Notes: generated from the letters alone by a model not told the origin. A stretch of DNA of 64,000 nucleotides from Sphingobacterium faecium (GCF_003054045.1 NZ_QBKH01000002.1:310001-374000); one strand, 5' to 3'; positions 15,971 to 26,115 are shown, numbered from the stretch's first letter. Made by a program: numbers and translations.

Positions 15971-17270
15971 AAAAAACATATTAGACGATATTCAGCTCCG
16001 TTCTGAACAGGTGCAAGAAGTCCTGGAGACACCGCCCAACTGGTTGATCCGTTGGGGGAGTCTAGTTATATTGGGGGTTATCGTTCTCTTTTTTGCATTA
16101 GCCTGTATCATAAAATATCCTGAATTTATCACCTCAACAATTGTGATCACTTCGCAGAATCCTTCTGAAAAAATTGAAGTACGCATCAATACTCGAATTG
16201 AAAAAATATTGGTCCAAGATCATCAGGAGGTTAAAAAAGGACAGCTTTTAATGATCTTGGAATCGACAGCTAATCATGCCGATATGTTGCGGCTCAAAAG
16301 CTATGTAGACTCGTTTTCTGCACAGAATCTCGCCGATTTCCCATTACAGGAGGTGTCTCGATTTAATTTAGGAGAAGTGCAGGAGGATTATAATGTTTTT
16401 GCTAAGGCTTTACAGGATGAACTGCTCTTTCAACAGCTCAAACCTTATGCAACCGAAGAAATGACAGCTGTCAAAAGTATTGCTGACTATCGCGAGCGTT
16501 TGGAAAACCTCAAGCAACAGCATATTCTGGAGTCCAGCAAACTCCAGTTGACGGAAAAAAATTATAAACGATCTGATCAACTACACCAAGAGGGGGTGAT
16601 TTCTACTTTGGAATTGGAAAATGAGAAGCTGAAATTATTAGAAGCACAAAAAAACTATAAGAATGTCCAGATCTCTTTAGCGCAAGTGGAGGAGGCAATC
16701 CTCAATTTTAACAAAGTAAAAACAGGGGCTGACATCAACTTTATGAAAGAGAAAACAAGTTATTCATCGGCTTCTATATTGCTGTTGGAGAAACTTCGTA
16801 AATCGATCCGACAATGGGAACGCGATCACCTCATGTATGCTTCTATTGATGGAACGCTGAGCTACAACCAGTTTTTAGGGGAAAATCAGTTTGTCAAGAC
16901 CGGGACTACCTTGTTGAGCATTCTTCCTGATAACAGGCAAAATGCCATCGGTCAGATGTATATCGGAGCTCAAAACCAGGGTAAAATTAAAGAAAAACAA
17001 AAAGTATTGATCAAGCTGGATAATTTTAAACATCAAGAGTATGGGATCATAAAAGGGGAGATCAAATCCATCGCGCTCCTTCAGGATAACGACAAGAAAT
17101 ATTACATCGAAGTACGTTTGCCTGAGGGCTTGAAAACGTCTTATCACAAAACCATTCATTTTGATAAGGAGCTCAGCGGAAATGCAGATATTGTCACGGA
17201 AGAGCTGACTTTGGCACAGCGTATCCTACATCAATTGAGAAGTTTACTTAAATATCAAGACCAATCATGA
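15960..17270 (+). CDS. HlyD-family membrane fusion protein
   Basis: The 436-residue adaptor has one N-terminal membrane helix (about residues 35-58), a first half-lipoyl segment (EKILVQDHQEVKKGQLLMIL), a long coiled-coil region about 150-300, and a C-terminal beta-barrel. It links the inner-membrane ABC exporter to the outer-membrane channel. The start is a TTG that overlaps the transporter stop by 11 bp; the first in-frame ATG lies nearly 100 codons in and would remove the membrane helix. Its stop overlaps the TolC gene start as ATGA. Confidence 0.9.
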   Translation: METKKNILDDIQLRSEQVQEVLETPPNWLIRWGSLVILGVIVLFFALACIIKYPEFITSTIVITSQNPSEKIEVRINTRIEKILVQDHQEVKKGQLLMILESTANHADMLRLKSYVDSFSAQNLADFPLQEVSRFNLGEVQEDYNVFAKALQDELLFQQLKPYATEEMTAVKSIADYRERLENLKQQHILESSKLQLTEKNYKRSDQLHQEGVISTLELENEKLKLLEAQKNYKNVQISLAQVEEAILNFNKVKTGADINFMKEKTSYSSASILLLEKLRKSIRQWERDHLMYASIDGTLSYNQFLGENQFVKTGTTLLSILPDNRQNAIGQMYIGAQNQGKIKEKQKVLIKLDNFKHQEYGIIKGEIKSIALLQDNDKKYYIEVRLPEGLKTSYHKTIHFDKELSGNADIVTEELTLAQRILHQLRSLLKYQDQS

Positions 17271-18604
17271 TGCCTATTGTTCGTCCTTTTATCTATTTGA
17301 TCTGCCTGCTCTGCCTGGGTGTGCAGCAGGTATGGGCGCAAGAAACCTGGGATCTAAAAAAATGTATTGCCATTGCGTTAGATAAAAACCGATCGCTAGA
17401 TAAAAGTGAATGGGGATTAAAGAGTAAAGAAGTGGATATCCGCACAGCTAAAAATGAGCGCTTGCCCAACCTGAATGGCTATACCAATGTATACACCAAT
17501 TTTGGTCAGTCACAGGATATCTTTGGTAATGCGGCGCGCAATGATAACTTCAACGGGACATTGGGTTTTTCTTCCAATTATTCTATTTTCAATCATGGGA
17601 AAATCAAGCATACCATCAAGAAAGAAGAGTTGTTGCTGGCAGCGGGTCAGGAGGATCTTGCGGTATTGAAGCGGGAGATTACCATTCGCGTGATGCAGCA
17701 TTTTTTGAATACCATGTTGCAACGGGAGATCAGTCATGCCAAAGATACGGCATTGGTATTTGCTGAGAATCAGCTTCAAAAAGTGCGGAAATCGAATGAG
17801 TTGGGAGCAACATCTTTAACCATACTTTACGAAGCAGAAGCAAATTATGCCCGAGAAAAAGAAAAAAGCGCACAGGCGCACTATGCAGAAGATAAGGCGA
17901 TCCTGGAGTTGAAACAAGCCATGGGACTAGGCATTGATGTGGAGCTTACCGTAGGGGACCAATTGGATTTTCCATTTTTGGAAACATTTCAGATTCAAGA
18001 TAAATCCGCTATTTTTAATCGTTCTTTGGATACACATCCGATCCTCAAAAAGTATAACTTTTTGAATGAGTCGCTGCTCTTTGATAAAAAATCGATAGCA
18101 GCACAACGGTATCCTACTGTAGATGTCAGTCTCGCATTAGGCAGTTTTTATTTTAACAATTTAACCAGCAGAATCGGCAATATTCCTTTATTTAGGCAAT
18201 TTCAGGGCAATTTTTCCCAACAGATTGGATTGAGTATCAATTTTCCCATTTTTAATAAACACGCGATCAAAAATGCCCTTCAGAAAAATCAAATTCAGCT
18301 TCAGGAAAACCTGACACAGCTGGAGTTGGAGAAAGAGACAATCAAGCAAGATCTCGAGAAGTATTTATTGGATCTGGCTAACTTTGAAAATCAATATGTT
18401 TCGCTAAGCCAAATAACGGAGATGAGTAAGAAAGCTTTTGCCGTCAGTTTAAAAAGTTATGAAGCAGGGCGCATCAGTATCTATGATCTGCATGTGTCGC
18501 GATCCAATCTTTTAGCGGTCGAAAGTGAATGGATTCAAGCTAAATATAATGTGCTTTTTACACAGATCCTCATCCATTACAGCATACACGGTAGTCTGGA
18601 TTGA
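17267..18604 (+). CDS. TolC-family outer membrane efflux channel
   Basis: The 445-residue protein has a signal peptide (cleavage near VWAQ) followed by the two repeated helical-barrel halves of outer-membrane efflux proteins, with the typical ALDKN opening and long amphipathic helices. It completes a type I-like exporter with the ABC transporter and HlyD adaptor for the RiPP products. Its start overlaps the HlyD stop by 4 bp, so the four export and maturation genes are translationally coupled. A terminator hairpin ends the operon. Confidence 0.92.
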   Translation: MMPIVRPFIYLICLLCLGVQQVWAQETWDLKKCIAIALDKNRSLDKSEWGLKSKEVDIRTAKNERLPNLNGYTNVYTNFGQSQDIFGNAARNDNFNGTLGFSSNYSIFNHGKIKHTIKKEELLLAAGQEDLAVLKREITIRVMQHFLNTMLQREISHAKDTALVFAENQLQKVRKSNELGATSLTILYEAEANYAREKEKSAQAHYAEDKAILELKQAMGLGIDVELTVGDQLDFPFLETFQIQDKSAIFNRSLDTHPILKKYNFLNESLLFDKKSIAAQRYPTVDVSLALGSFYFNNLTSRIGNIPLFRQFQGNFSQQIGLSINFPIFNKHAIKNALQKNQIQLQENLTQLELEKETIKQDLEKYLLDLANFENQYVSLSQITEMSKKAFAVSLKSYEAGRISIYDLHVSRSNLLAVESEWIQAKYNVLFTQILIHYSIHGSLD

Positions 18605-18613
18605 TCGATTAAA

Positions 18614-18641
18614 ACTGTGGTTAGCCTAAGCTAACCACAGT
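18614..18641. terminator. Bidirectional terminator between convergent genes
   Basis: A perfect 12-bp stem (ACTGTGGTTAGC and complement) with a 4-nt CTAA loop lies 10 bp after the TolC stop, with A-rich 5' flank. It probably serves both the RiPP operon and the leftward DUF5695 gene. Confidence 0.75.
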
Positions 18642-18691
18642 ATATGGTTGTAGGAAGAGTTGTGTTCGAAATAAAAATTGCTTGACCGATG

Positions 18692-21412
18692 TTACTTTGT
18701 TTTTACCAGTGTCACGCTAGTGGTAGAAGCCGGTATGGTGTAACGATTGAATGGATCTTTTTGGAGTCCTTTAATCACATAGCCACTCTCGGGATTGATA
18801 TTCAGCAAGATATTTGGCACCTTGTCCGATTGACTGGTATTAAAACTTAACACCACAGTTTTATCTTTTTGGTTATAGCGGAGGCTTTCGATTTCTCCGG
18901 CATCCGTAGTCAGCCAGAGATGCTCTTTAGCCAGAAAAACACGGCCTTTGGAAGCGGTTGTGATCGCGACCTCAATGTTGTTTTTAGTGGCTTTAAGATG
19001 GCCACTAAATGCCAGCCAACCGAACTCAGGGTGTTGGATAATATAAGTGCCTGAATTGACCGCATAACCATAAAATCCGGTACCATAATCGCCCGATATA
19101 CCATCATTGGCTAATGTCGAAGGATAGGAGTGGAAGGCTGCAGGGCCAAAACCATCTGCAGTAACATTGGCCAGTGCACCCATCATACCGGCATGACCGA
19201 CACGAAGAAGATAGAAATCGTCGGGGTGGTCACGGTATTCGGTCAGTACAGGGATAGCGTTGAGTGCCGATCCATAATGATGAAGTTGACGCTCGATGCG
19301 GGATAGTTTTCCGCCATATACAAAATCCCAATAACGGCGGGCACTACCGTTGTACCCCCAGTGAGGTACTGTTGGCATATAAGCCAAAATTGCATTTAAG
19401 GTGACTTGAGTTTTATCGTCGAAACCAAAGTAGCGTGACCATAAATATACCTCCTCTTGTCCGGTAGAATCCCACGGCATTTCACTTCCAAATGGATAAT
19501 CAAGGCTTTTCCAGTGTTCTGCACGTTTGCGCATCGCGGCTTCCAGCTTATTAGCGGCATCGGTTAGTCCTTCTCGACGCAGATCATGAAGGATCAGTAA
19601 AAATATACTACCCTCCATCTGTCCAAATTGAGCGTAATAAGGTGCTTTTTCGATCATGGCCATGCTGGTTTGAAAAGCCCGATCTAAATAAACATCCCAG
19701 CTTTCCTCTTGTACAAGATTACGATAGTCACGAGCCAGTCGATACATGACCCAATGTGCCGCTGCAACATGGGGGTAGTTGTAGGAACGGCCGATGTTGT
19801 CCGCTTCTTTTTTCGGCCATGCTGACCACACCTTCCAATTGATGTTGGCATCGTAAGTATCTGCTGGCAGGGAGTCTGGTTCGTAGTAAAATAAACTTTT
19901 AACAACGCCATATTTTTGATCACCGTCCTTGTGCTGGATACGACCATACATCGTTTCGTTGACAAAGCGTTTGAGTTTGTTGATTTCCGTAGGATTGGGT
20001 TGTAAGACCTGTTTCATGATCGCAGCTAGCCAGCTAGCCGCTCCTGCTTCATCACTTAATCCAGCATACCAAGCGCGTTGTTCTTGGGTGACGAGTTTTT
20101 TGTCCTCGTAATCGTAGGTCATAACAGATGGAGATCTCCCAAAGCGGTCTTGATCATTTTCATACCATTGGGCCGTGGTCAGGAAATGCCCAAGGTCATT
20201 GACGACATCTTTTTCGGATTTGATGACTTTATATTGGATCGTTTGTTTGGTGCCATCCTGATAGGTGATGGTCAATCGTGCCCGTCCCCATTGTTGGCCT
20301 TTTACTTCATATTGATGCCATTTGTGTGGGGTATCTTGCTGTTTAGAAACGGTTAATGCCCCCTCTGGGTAAACCGAAATATCTGTAATGGCTTGATCAT
20401 GTTTGATAAAAAGTTTGACCGGATTATCTAAAGGAACGACATATCCAGGAGCACCAATAGCCACGGGTCTTTTATTTTTTAAAAGCGTATTTTCAATTTC
20501 TTTGATACTGGGCGAAAGCACAAACTTAAGGGCAAACGTTTTGGATTCTTTTGGCTTCAAAACAGTAGAAGTCGGTGTGTTCCATTGTTCCACCCCTTTC
20601 CACTCGGTTTCTGCAAGTGCCTTGCTGTGGATCATCCATTCATGGAAACCTTCAAAAGTAATACTTTTTGGTGTAGGATCACTGTTAAGCGGGTTGTAGG
20701 CCTCAAATCCTGCATTCGTGTAAGGAAGTACTAATAAGCTTGGACCGTTTCCATGTAAGTGGTTGACCTGCATATAGCCTGCATCTTGACCAATATAAGG
20801 ATCGAAAAATACATTTTGAGCATGGGCTTGATTCAGGTTTTTCCAATCCATATTGTTGTTGAAGGGAAGGGGTATGCCCAAAGATCCGATCTCAATAGCT
20901 TGATCAGTAGGATTGCTGATTTGAAATTTCAAGATGAGATCGCCCTTGACATTCTCCCAGCTACGCACTACTTTTAAGGGTATATTTTCCAGTGTTGGGG
21001 TTATATCTGCGGCGGCTAAAGTAGTTTTAGAAGGCGCAATTTCGATCACTTTTTTACGGTCTTTGGCAGACGAATAGCTGGACCATTTCGTTTCTCCGTC
21101 ACGTTTCAGGCGGATGTTGATATCGCCGATATGAAAAAAATTGTTGCGGTCCCGTTTCGCTAATAGTTCAACAGGTGTATAGTCGAAAGCGACATCTCCG
21201 TTTACTTGTTGAAAGGCGGATAACGTTTGGGAGGCGTTGAGAATCTTGACCTTCAATTGGTCCAGTGCAAAGCTTTTGGCCCCCTGCTCGATACCCAACG
21301 TCGCCGGCTGGCTTTTGGTCGCCTTCCATACGGGATGTTCATCCTGTTGGCTAAATGCGGGATGTATATAGAATAAGGTCAATAGGAGGTAACAACTTTT
21401 CTTTAAATTCAT
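18692..21412 (-). CDS. Secreted DUF5695-family protein, probable carbohydrate-active enzyme
   Basis: This long protein (about 906 residues) has a signal peptide ending AFSQQ. The N-terminal half is beta-rich and the C-terminal half, with repeated Trp/Tyr-rich helices (about residues 430-800: YDYEDKKL, WAYMPTVPHWGYNGSARRYWDF), resembles an alpha-toroid hydrolase fold. It matches what I know of the DUF5695 family, found in Bacteroidota and plant-associated bacteria. No catalytic residues can be named with confidence. I chose the ATG at 21412 because the signal peptide begins there; an upstream in-frame start at 21460 adds 16 residues. It is divergent from the AraC gene with a 203-bp shared promoter region. 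Its link to glycan use is inference. Confidence 0.7.
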   Translation of the reverse strand: MNLKKSCYLLLTLFYIHPAFSQQDEHPVWKATKSQPATLGIEQGAKSFALDQLKVKILNASQTLSAFQQVNGDVAFDYTPVELLAKRDRNNFFHIGDINIRLKRDGETKWSSYSSAKDRKKVIEIAPSKTTLAAADITPTLENIPLKVVRSWENVKGDLILKFQISNPTDQAIEIGSLGIPLPFNNNMDWKNLNQAHAQNVFFDPYIGQDAGYMQVNHLHGNGPSLLVLPYTNAGFEAYNPLNSDPTPKSITFEGFHEWMIHSKALAETEWKGVEQWNTPTSTVLKPKESKTFALKFVLSPSIKEIENTLLKNKRPVAIGAPGYVVPLDNPVKLFIKHDQAITDISVYPEGALTVSKQQDTPHKWHQYEVKGQQWGRARLTITYQDGTKQTIQYKVIKSEKDVVNDLGHFLTTAQWYENDQDRFGRSPSVMTYDYEDKKLVTQEQRAWYAGLSDEAGAASWLAAIMKQVLQPNPTEINKLKRFVNETMYGRIQHKDGDQKYGVVKSLFYYEPDSLPADTYDANINWKVWSAWPKKEADNIGRSYNYPHVAAAHWVMYRLARDYRNLVQEESWDVYLDRAFQTSMAMIEKAPYYAQFGQMEGSIFLLILHDLRREGLTDAANKLEAAMRKRAEHWKSLDYPFGSEMPWDSTGQEEVYLWSRYFGFDDKTQVTLNAILAYMPTVPHWGYNGSARRYWDFVYGGKLSRIERQLHHYGSALNAIPVLTEYRDHPDDFYLLRVGHAGMMGALANVTADGFGPAAFHSYPSTLANDGISGDYGTGFYGYAVNSGTYIIQHPEFGWLAFSGHLKATKNNIEVAITTASKGRVFLAKEHLWLTTDAGEIESLRYNQKDKTVVLSFNTSQSDKVPNILLNINPESGYVIKGLQKDPFNRYTIPASTTSVTLVKTK

Positions 21413-21615
21413 TTGGTAAGATTTAGAGATTATCATGTTTCCATACATAATCAAGTGCAACGATTACAAATTTGACTTATTAAGTCCTTTTTTAATTACC
21501 ACATTTTAACCGAATATACCATGTTATTGATATAAGTTGATAAATATTTGCTTTGTGAACGGCTAAATCCTAAATTTAATGTACTAATGACATTAATCGA
21601 AAAACCATTCTATTT

Positions 21616-22479
21616 ATGAAACCAATTCAATACCGAGTTCCTGTTCCCAAGGACAGGACCGTTTTTATTCAGGAGGATTTTTTGGATAAGTTTTATCCCC
21701 ATATGCATTGTCATGAGGAGTATCAATTAATTTGGATTAAGGAAGGCAATGGACAGTTATTGGTCGATGATCATGTCCATGATTTTGAGCGCGGAGATAT
21801 TTTCCTGCTGGGGTCAAATCAAGCCCATGTCTTTAAGAATGATTTTAGGGTTGGGTATGTGCAATCGGTTTCTGTTTTCTTTAATGTAAAAGGATCCTTG
21901 TCCGCGATTTTGAATATGCCCGAGTTAAGGATGCTGTTGGATTTTATAGATAAAAATGGTCGCGGTTTTAAAGTTCCTAAAATACATTTGGCACAGATCA
22001 GTAGAAGGATAGAGGCGCTTAAGAACTCCGATAGCTTAGGTCAGCTTGTAAGTTTTTTTTATTTATTGAAATCTTTGAATCGACTTTCCCTCAAACTTAA
22101 ACCGCTTTCGGGTGTCACTTCTGTTGATTTTGGTACGGGCGGTTCTTTTCGGATTACGGCCTTATGTGATTTTCTTGAAAATAACTATAAGGAGAATATC
22201 GGCTTAAATGAAATCGCCGAAAGAGCAAATCTGACTCCACAAGCTTTTTGCCGTTATTTCAAGAAAAGTACGGGTAAGACTTTTGTGTCTTATTTGAATG
22301 AATTGCGGGTAAGAGAAGCTTGTCGCCTACTGGGGGGGCAAGACTATGACTGCATTTCCATCGTAGCTTATCATTCCGGATTTAATAGTATCACCAATTT
22401 TAATCGGGTTTTTAGAAGCATTCTGGGGATATCTCCAAAGATGTATGTGGCTAATTATAAACATTTGCTCTATGAATAG
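21616..22479 (+). CDS. AraC-family regulator, likely of the hydroxyproline operon
   Basis: The 287-residue regulator has an N-terminal cupin-type sensing domain (HMHCHEEYQLIWIKEGNG, about residues 33-50) and a C-terminal double helix-turn-helix (about 185-285: GLNEIAERANLTPQAFCRYF, then YDCISIVAYHSGFNSITNFNRVF). It stands 112 bp ahead of the hydroxyproline catabolic operon on the same strand and is the obvious candidate activator, with an inducer such as hydroxyproline or a peptide. It could also act on the divergent DUF5695 gene. Confidence 0.88.
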   Translation: MKPIQYRVPVPKDRTVFIQEDFLDKFYPHMHCHEEYQLIWIKEGNGQLLVDDHVHDFERGDIFLLGSNQAHVFKNDFRVGYVQSVSVFFNVKGSLSAILNMPELRMLLDFIDKNGRGFKVPKIHLAQISRRIEALKNSDSLGQLVSFFYLLKSLNRLSLKLKPLSGVTSVDFGTGGSFRITALCDFLENNYKENIGLNEIAERANLTPQAFCRYFKKSTGKTFVSYLNELRVREACRLLGGQDYDCISIVAYHSGFNSITNFNRVFRSILGISPKMYVANYKHLLYE

Positions 22480-22591
22480 ATGGTGAAGGTTAATATCCAA
22501 TAAGTAATGATTAAAAGGCGGTTAGTTTAGTTGTTTAATAGTTGCTTTCTTTGATAAAGAAAATTATAAATTAATTAAGTAAAGAATAACT

Positions 22592-23494
22592 ATGGCTGAA
22601 TTAAATTGGAAGGGCGTATATCCGGCAGTGCTGACCCCCTTCAAGGAGAATGGTGAGATTGACTTTGATATGTTTGCTAAAAATACAGAAGCTCAGATCA
22701 AAGCAGGGGTACATGGTATTATCATTGCAGGATCATTGGGTGATGCAGCGGTGTTGGATACAGATGAAAAATTTGAATTATTGACTTACGCCATTCAGGT
22801 TATTGCAGGCCGTATTCCCGTTATCTTGAATATCGCAGAAAATACAACTAAAAATGCCATTAATTTTGCAGTTAAAGCTAAAGAATTAGGGGCAGATGGC
22901 TTGATGTTATTACCTCCAATGCGCTATAAAGCTGATGATCGTGAAGTAGTTACTTATTTTAAAGCGGTAGCGAATGCGACAGACTTGCCTATTTTGATCT
23001 ATAACAATCCAGTGGATTATTCGATTTTTGTGTCGACAGATATGTTTGATGAATTGAAAGATTGTCCAACGATTGTGGCGGTTAAGGAGTCCACGCGCGA
23101 TTTGACAAATATCACCCGAATGAAAAATAAATTTGGCGATAGATTTCATATCTTAGGTGGTGTAGATACCATCTCTTTGGAAGCTTTAGTTGTCGGTGCA
23201 GATGGATGGGTTTTTGGTTTAGTAGACGCTTTTCCAAAGGAGACGGTTGCGATGTATAACCATGCGGTAAATGGCGAATACGATAAAGCTTTGGACATCT
23301 ATCGTTGGTTTATGCCTTTGTTAGAATTGGATATTCACCCTAAGCTCATTCAATATATTAAGCTGGCTGCAGCTGCCGAAGGGATATGTACGCCTCACTT
23401 ACGTGCGCCGCGACTTCCATTGGTGGGTCAAGAAGCTGAAAAAATCAATCAGATTATTGCTGATGGTATTGCTAATCGTCCTCAGTTAAATTAA
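22592..23494 (+). CDS. DapA-family lyase, probable 1-pyrroline-4-hydroxy-2-carboxylate deaminase
   Basis: The 300-residue enzyme has the DHDPS/NAL TIM-barrel fold: GIIIAGSLGDAA as the substrate loop (GTTGE in DapA), catalytic Tyr in LIYNNP and Schiff-base Lys in VAVKEST. The missing GTTGE residues argue against lysine synthesis. In the hydroxyproline pathway, a member of this family converts 1-pyrroline-4-hydroxy-2-carboxylate to alpha-ketoglutarate semialdehyde and ammonia. The three genes that follow encode the other steps, which makes this function very likely. It is the first gene of the operon. Confidence 0.85.
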   Translation: MAELNWKGVYPAVLTPFKENGEIDFDMFAKNTEAQIKAGVHGIIIAGSLGDAAVLDTDEKFELLTYAIQVIAGRIPVILNIAENTTKNAINFAVKAKELGADGLMLLPPMRYKADDREVVTYFKAVANATDLPILIYNNPVDYSIFVSTDMFDELKDCPTIVAVKESTRDLTNITRMKNKFGDRFHILGGVDTISLEALVVGADGWVFGLVDAFPKETVAMYNHAVNGEYDKALDIYRWFMPLLELDIHPKLIQYIKLAAAAEGICTPHLRAPRLPLVGQEAEKINQIIADGIANRPQLN

Positions 23495-23521
23495 GATCTG
23501 CGGATCAAAAATAATTAAGGT

Positions 23522-23557
23522 ACTGTAGGCGATTGGTGGATACTTTTCGCCTACAGT
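23522..23557 (+). terminator. Internal hairpin in the hydroxyproline operon
   Basis: An 11-bp stem (ACTGTAGGCGA and complement TCGCCTACAGT) with a 14-nt loop lies between the deaminase and dehydrogenase genes, followed by TCGTTTTGT. It may be a partial terminator or an mRNA-stabilising element that sets gene dosage. Confidence 0.5.
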
Positions 23558-23587
23558 TCGTTTTGTAAAGAAAAATTCCGATATATA

Positions 23588-25072
23588 ATGAATCAATCAC
23601 AAGTATTTTTAGATGAGCGTGTTCGCATAGCGGCAGAGGCATTTCAATTTTTGAAATCCACGACGATCGCTGAGCGTGCCGTATTTATGCATGCTGTTGC
23701 AGATAAAATTGAAGGGTTAGGCCCGGAGTTGTTGGAAACTGCTCATGCAGAGACCGCACTACCGTTGCCCCGTCTTACGGGAGAGAAAGCGCGTACAGTA
23801 GGGCAGTGGCGCAGTTATGCCAATGCCGTCGCATTAGGTATTTACACGGAAGCGCGCATCGATTTAGCAAATAGTGAAACTGGTAAAAATGATATTCGGA
23901 AATTCAATTTAGGAATAGGACCAGTTGTTGTATTTGGAGCGAGTAACTTTCCATTTGCCTTTTCTACTGCCGGTGGAGATACCGCAAGTGCCATCGGAGC
24001 AGGCTGTCCGGTGATTGTCAAAGGTCATTCGGGACATACCCATACCTCGACGATGATGGCCGAGGCCATCGCTGCTGTTATCAAAGATTTCGGTTGGCCG
24101 GAGGGAGTGTTTAGTCATATTCTTGGAGCCAATATCGAAGGAACAGATACGAAGATAGGGGCCTATCTCACGGGGCACCCTCTTGTAAAGGCAGTTGGGT
24201 TCACAGGATCATATTGGGGCGGGAAAGCTTTGTTTGATATCGCCAATCAACGCGAAGAACCGATTCCGGTATTTGCCGAAATGGGCAGTATCAATCCGGT
24301 GTTTGCCTTTACGCATATGCTGGAAGAGCGTGCTGAAGCATTGGCTAAGGAATACGCGACTTCGCTCACCATGGGTGTAGGACAGTTTTGTACCAATCCA
24401 GGTGTATTTATCGCGGTTAAAGGCGATGGCTTAGATCGCTTCAAAAATGCACTGGCATTAGAAATTGCTGCCATTGTACCGAGCACTATGCTCAATACGG
24501 GTATCTATGAGCATTTTGAAAAAAATAAAACAACGTTAAGTAACCAAGAAGCGGTCTCAGTAATCGCCGAATCGGGGACTGAGGCGGCCCAAGGTCAAGG
24601 TCGTGCTCGAATTATCAGCACTTCAGCGGACAACTTTTTGAAAAATCAGGTATTGAGTGAAGAAGTATTTGGCCCTTTTGCGGTATTGGTGGAAGCGGAG
24701 AGTGAAGCCGAAGTATTGGCAATTGCGCAGCAACTCAAAGGACAATTGACCATTACGTTTGCAGGAACTAAGGAAGATGTACAGGAGCATCAAGATGTTT
24801 TCCATGCTGTGAAAGACAAGGCGGGTCGACTCTTATTTAATGGGATGCCAACAGGAGTAGAGGTGGTATATGCGATGCAGCATGGTGGTCCATTTCCTTC
24901 CTGTACGGATCCTCGTTTCACTTCTGTGGGACCGGATGCGGTGAAGCGTTTTGTACGCCCTTTATCGTTTCAGAATTGGCCAGATGAATTTTTGCCTGAA
25001 GAATTGAAAAATGAGAATACACTAGGCATTTCACGAATCGTAGATGGTAGTGCGACAAAAACAAGTATTTAA
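23588..25072 (+). CDS. Alpha-ketoglutarate semialdehyde dehydrogenase (aldehyde dehydrogenase family)
   Basis: The 494-residue NAD(P)-dependent aldehyde dehydrogenase has the coenzyme segment FGASNFPFAFS, Lys in VIVKGHSGH, general base Glu in FAEMGSINP and catalytic Cys in GQFCTNPG. The EMGSINP and GQFCTNPG forms match the ketoglutarate semialdehyde dehydrogenases linked to hydroxyproline and sugar-acid catabolism. It oxidises alpha-ketoglutarate semialdehyde to 2-oxoglutarate, the last step of the pathway, feeding the TCA cycle. It lies between the deaminase and epimerase genes. Confidence 0.88.
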   Translation: MNQSQVFLDERVRIAAEAFQFLKSTTIAERAVFMHAVADKIEGLGPELLETAHAETALPLPRLTGEKARTVGQWRSYANAVALGIYTEARIDLANSETGKNDIRKFNLGIGPVVVFGASNFPFAFSTAGGDTASAIGAGCPVIVKGHSGHTHTSTMMAEAIAAVIKDFGWPEGVFSHILGANIEGTDTKIGAYLTGHPLVKAVGFTGSYWGGKALFDIANQREEPIPVFAEMGSINPVFAFTHMLEERAEALAKEYATSLTMGVGQFCTNPGVFIAVKGDGLDRFKNALALEIAAIVPSTMLNTGIYEHFEKNKTTLSNQEAVSVIAESGTEAAQGQGRARIISTSADNFLKNQVLSEEVFGPFAVLVEAESEAEVLAIAQQLKGQLTITFAGTKEDVQEHQDVFHAVKDKAGRLLFNGMPTGVEVVYAMQHGGPFPSCTDPRFTSVGPDAVKRFVRPLSFQNWPDEFLPEELKNENTLGISRIVDGSATKTSI

Positions 25073-25093
25073 GACATTTTTGTAAAGCAATTG

Positions 25094-26092
25094 ATGAAGA
25101 AAACATTTTTTTGTATTGACTCCCACACTTGTGGTTGTCCAGTTAGGTTGGTAGCAGGAGGAGGACCGGTATTGAACGGTCATTCGATGATGGAACGCCG
25201 ACTTCATTTTATGGAAGAATATGACTGGATCCGTAAAGGATTGATGTTTGAACCCCGTGGTCATGATATGATGAGCGGGAGTATTCTTTATCCACCTACA
25301 GATCCAAATAATGATACTGGTGTCTTGTATATTGAAACAAGCGGATGTCTTCCGATGTGTGGTCATGGTACCATTGGTACAGTGACGATTGCGATTGAAG
25401 AGGGGTTGGTCATCCCGAAAGTGCCAGGCAAGTTGCGTCTGGAAACACCTGCAGGATTGATCCTGATCGATTATGTGCAAGAAGGTCCAAAAGTAAAAAC
25501 GGTGAAGCTAACCAATGTGAAATCTTTTCTTTATAAAGAGGGACTTACGGTCATGTGTCCAGATTTGGGAGAGATTGTAGCAGATGTAGCCTATGGTGGA
25601 AATTTCTATGCCATCGTTGATCCACAGAAAAATTTTAGAGATATCAGCGATTTCTCGGCTAGTCAGCTTATTCATTACGGTAAGATTATTCGCCGTTTAC
25701 TCAATGAACAGACGGAATTTGTTCATCCTGAAAATGAAAATATCTATGGTCTCAGCCATATTCAATGGACGGGAAAACCTACTCATGCAAATTCTACGGG
25801 ACGCAATGCCGTGTTGGTAGGTGAGAATGCCTTGGATAGATCTCCATGTGGCACCGGAACTTCTGCTCGTATGGCACAGTGGTATGCCAAAGGGAAGTTG
25901 AAAAAAGGAGAAGAGTTTGTGCATGAAAGTTATATCGGGTCGCAATTTGTCGGTCGTATTGAGGACGAAACAACCATATTGGGTCAGCCTGCGATTATTC
26001 CTTCGGTAGAAGGCTGGGCAAGAATTACGGGATATAGTCAAATCATTATTGATGATGAAGACCCGTATAAAGAAGGATTTCAGGTTATGTAA
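25094..26092 (+). CDS. 4-hydroxyproline 2-epimerase (proline racemase family)
   Basis: The 332-residue enzyme has both catalytic cysteines of the epimerases: Cys89 in PMCGHGTIG and Cys252 in SPCGTGTSA. A Thr in place of the second would indicate a 3-hydroxyproline dehydratase instead. It interconverts trans-4-hydroxy-L-proline and cis-4-hydroxy-D-proline, the first pathway step. The start is ATG 25094; a TTG three bases upstream is also in frame. It is tightly linked, 21 bp after the dehydrogenase gene. Confidence 0.92.
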   Translation: MKKTFFCIDSHTCGCPVRLVAGGGPVLNGHSMMERRLHFMEEYDWIRKGLMFEPRGHDMMSGSILYPPTDPNNDTGVLYIETSGCLPMCGHGTIGTVTIAIEEGLVIPKVPGKLRLETPAGLILIDYVQEGPKVKTVKLTNVKSFLYKEGLTVMCPDLGEIVADVAYGGNFYAIVDPQKNFRDISDFSASQLIHYGKIIRRLLNEQTEFVHPENENIYGLSHIQWTGKPTHANSTGRNAVLVGENALDRSPCGTGTSARMAQWYAKGKLKKGEEFVHESYIGSQFVGRIEDETTILGQPAIIPSVEGWARITGYSQIIIDDEDPYKEGFQVM

Positions 26093-26115
26093 TTACTATT
26101 AAAATATCAAACAAC

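Noticed and set aside
25031..25480. 149-codon minus-strand frame
   Set aside because: It lies antisense to the epimerase gene, whose catalytic motifs are intact; the product has no recognisable features.
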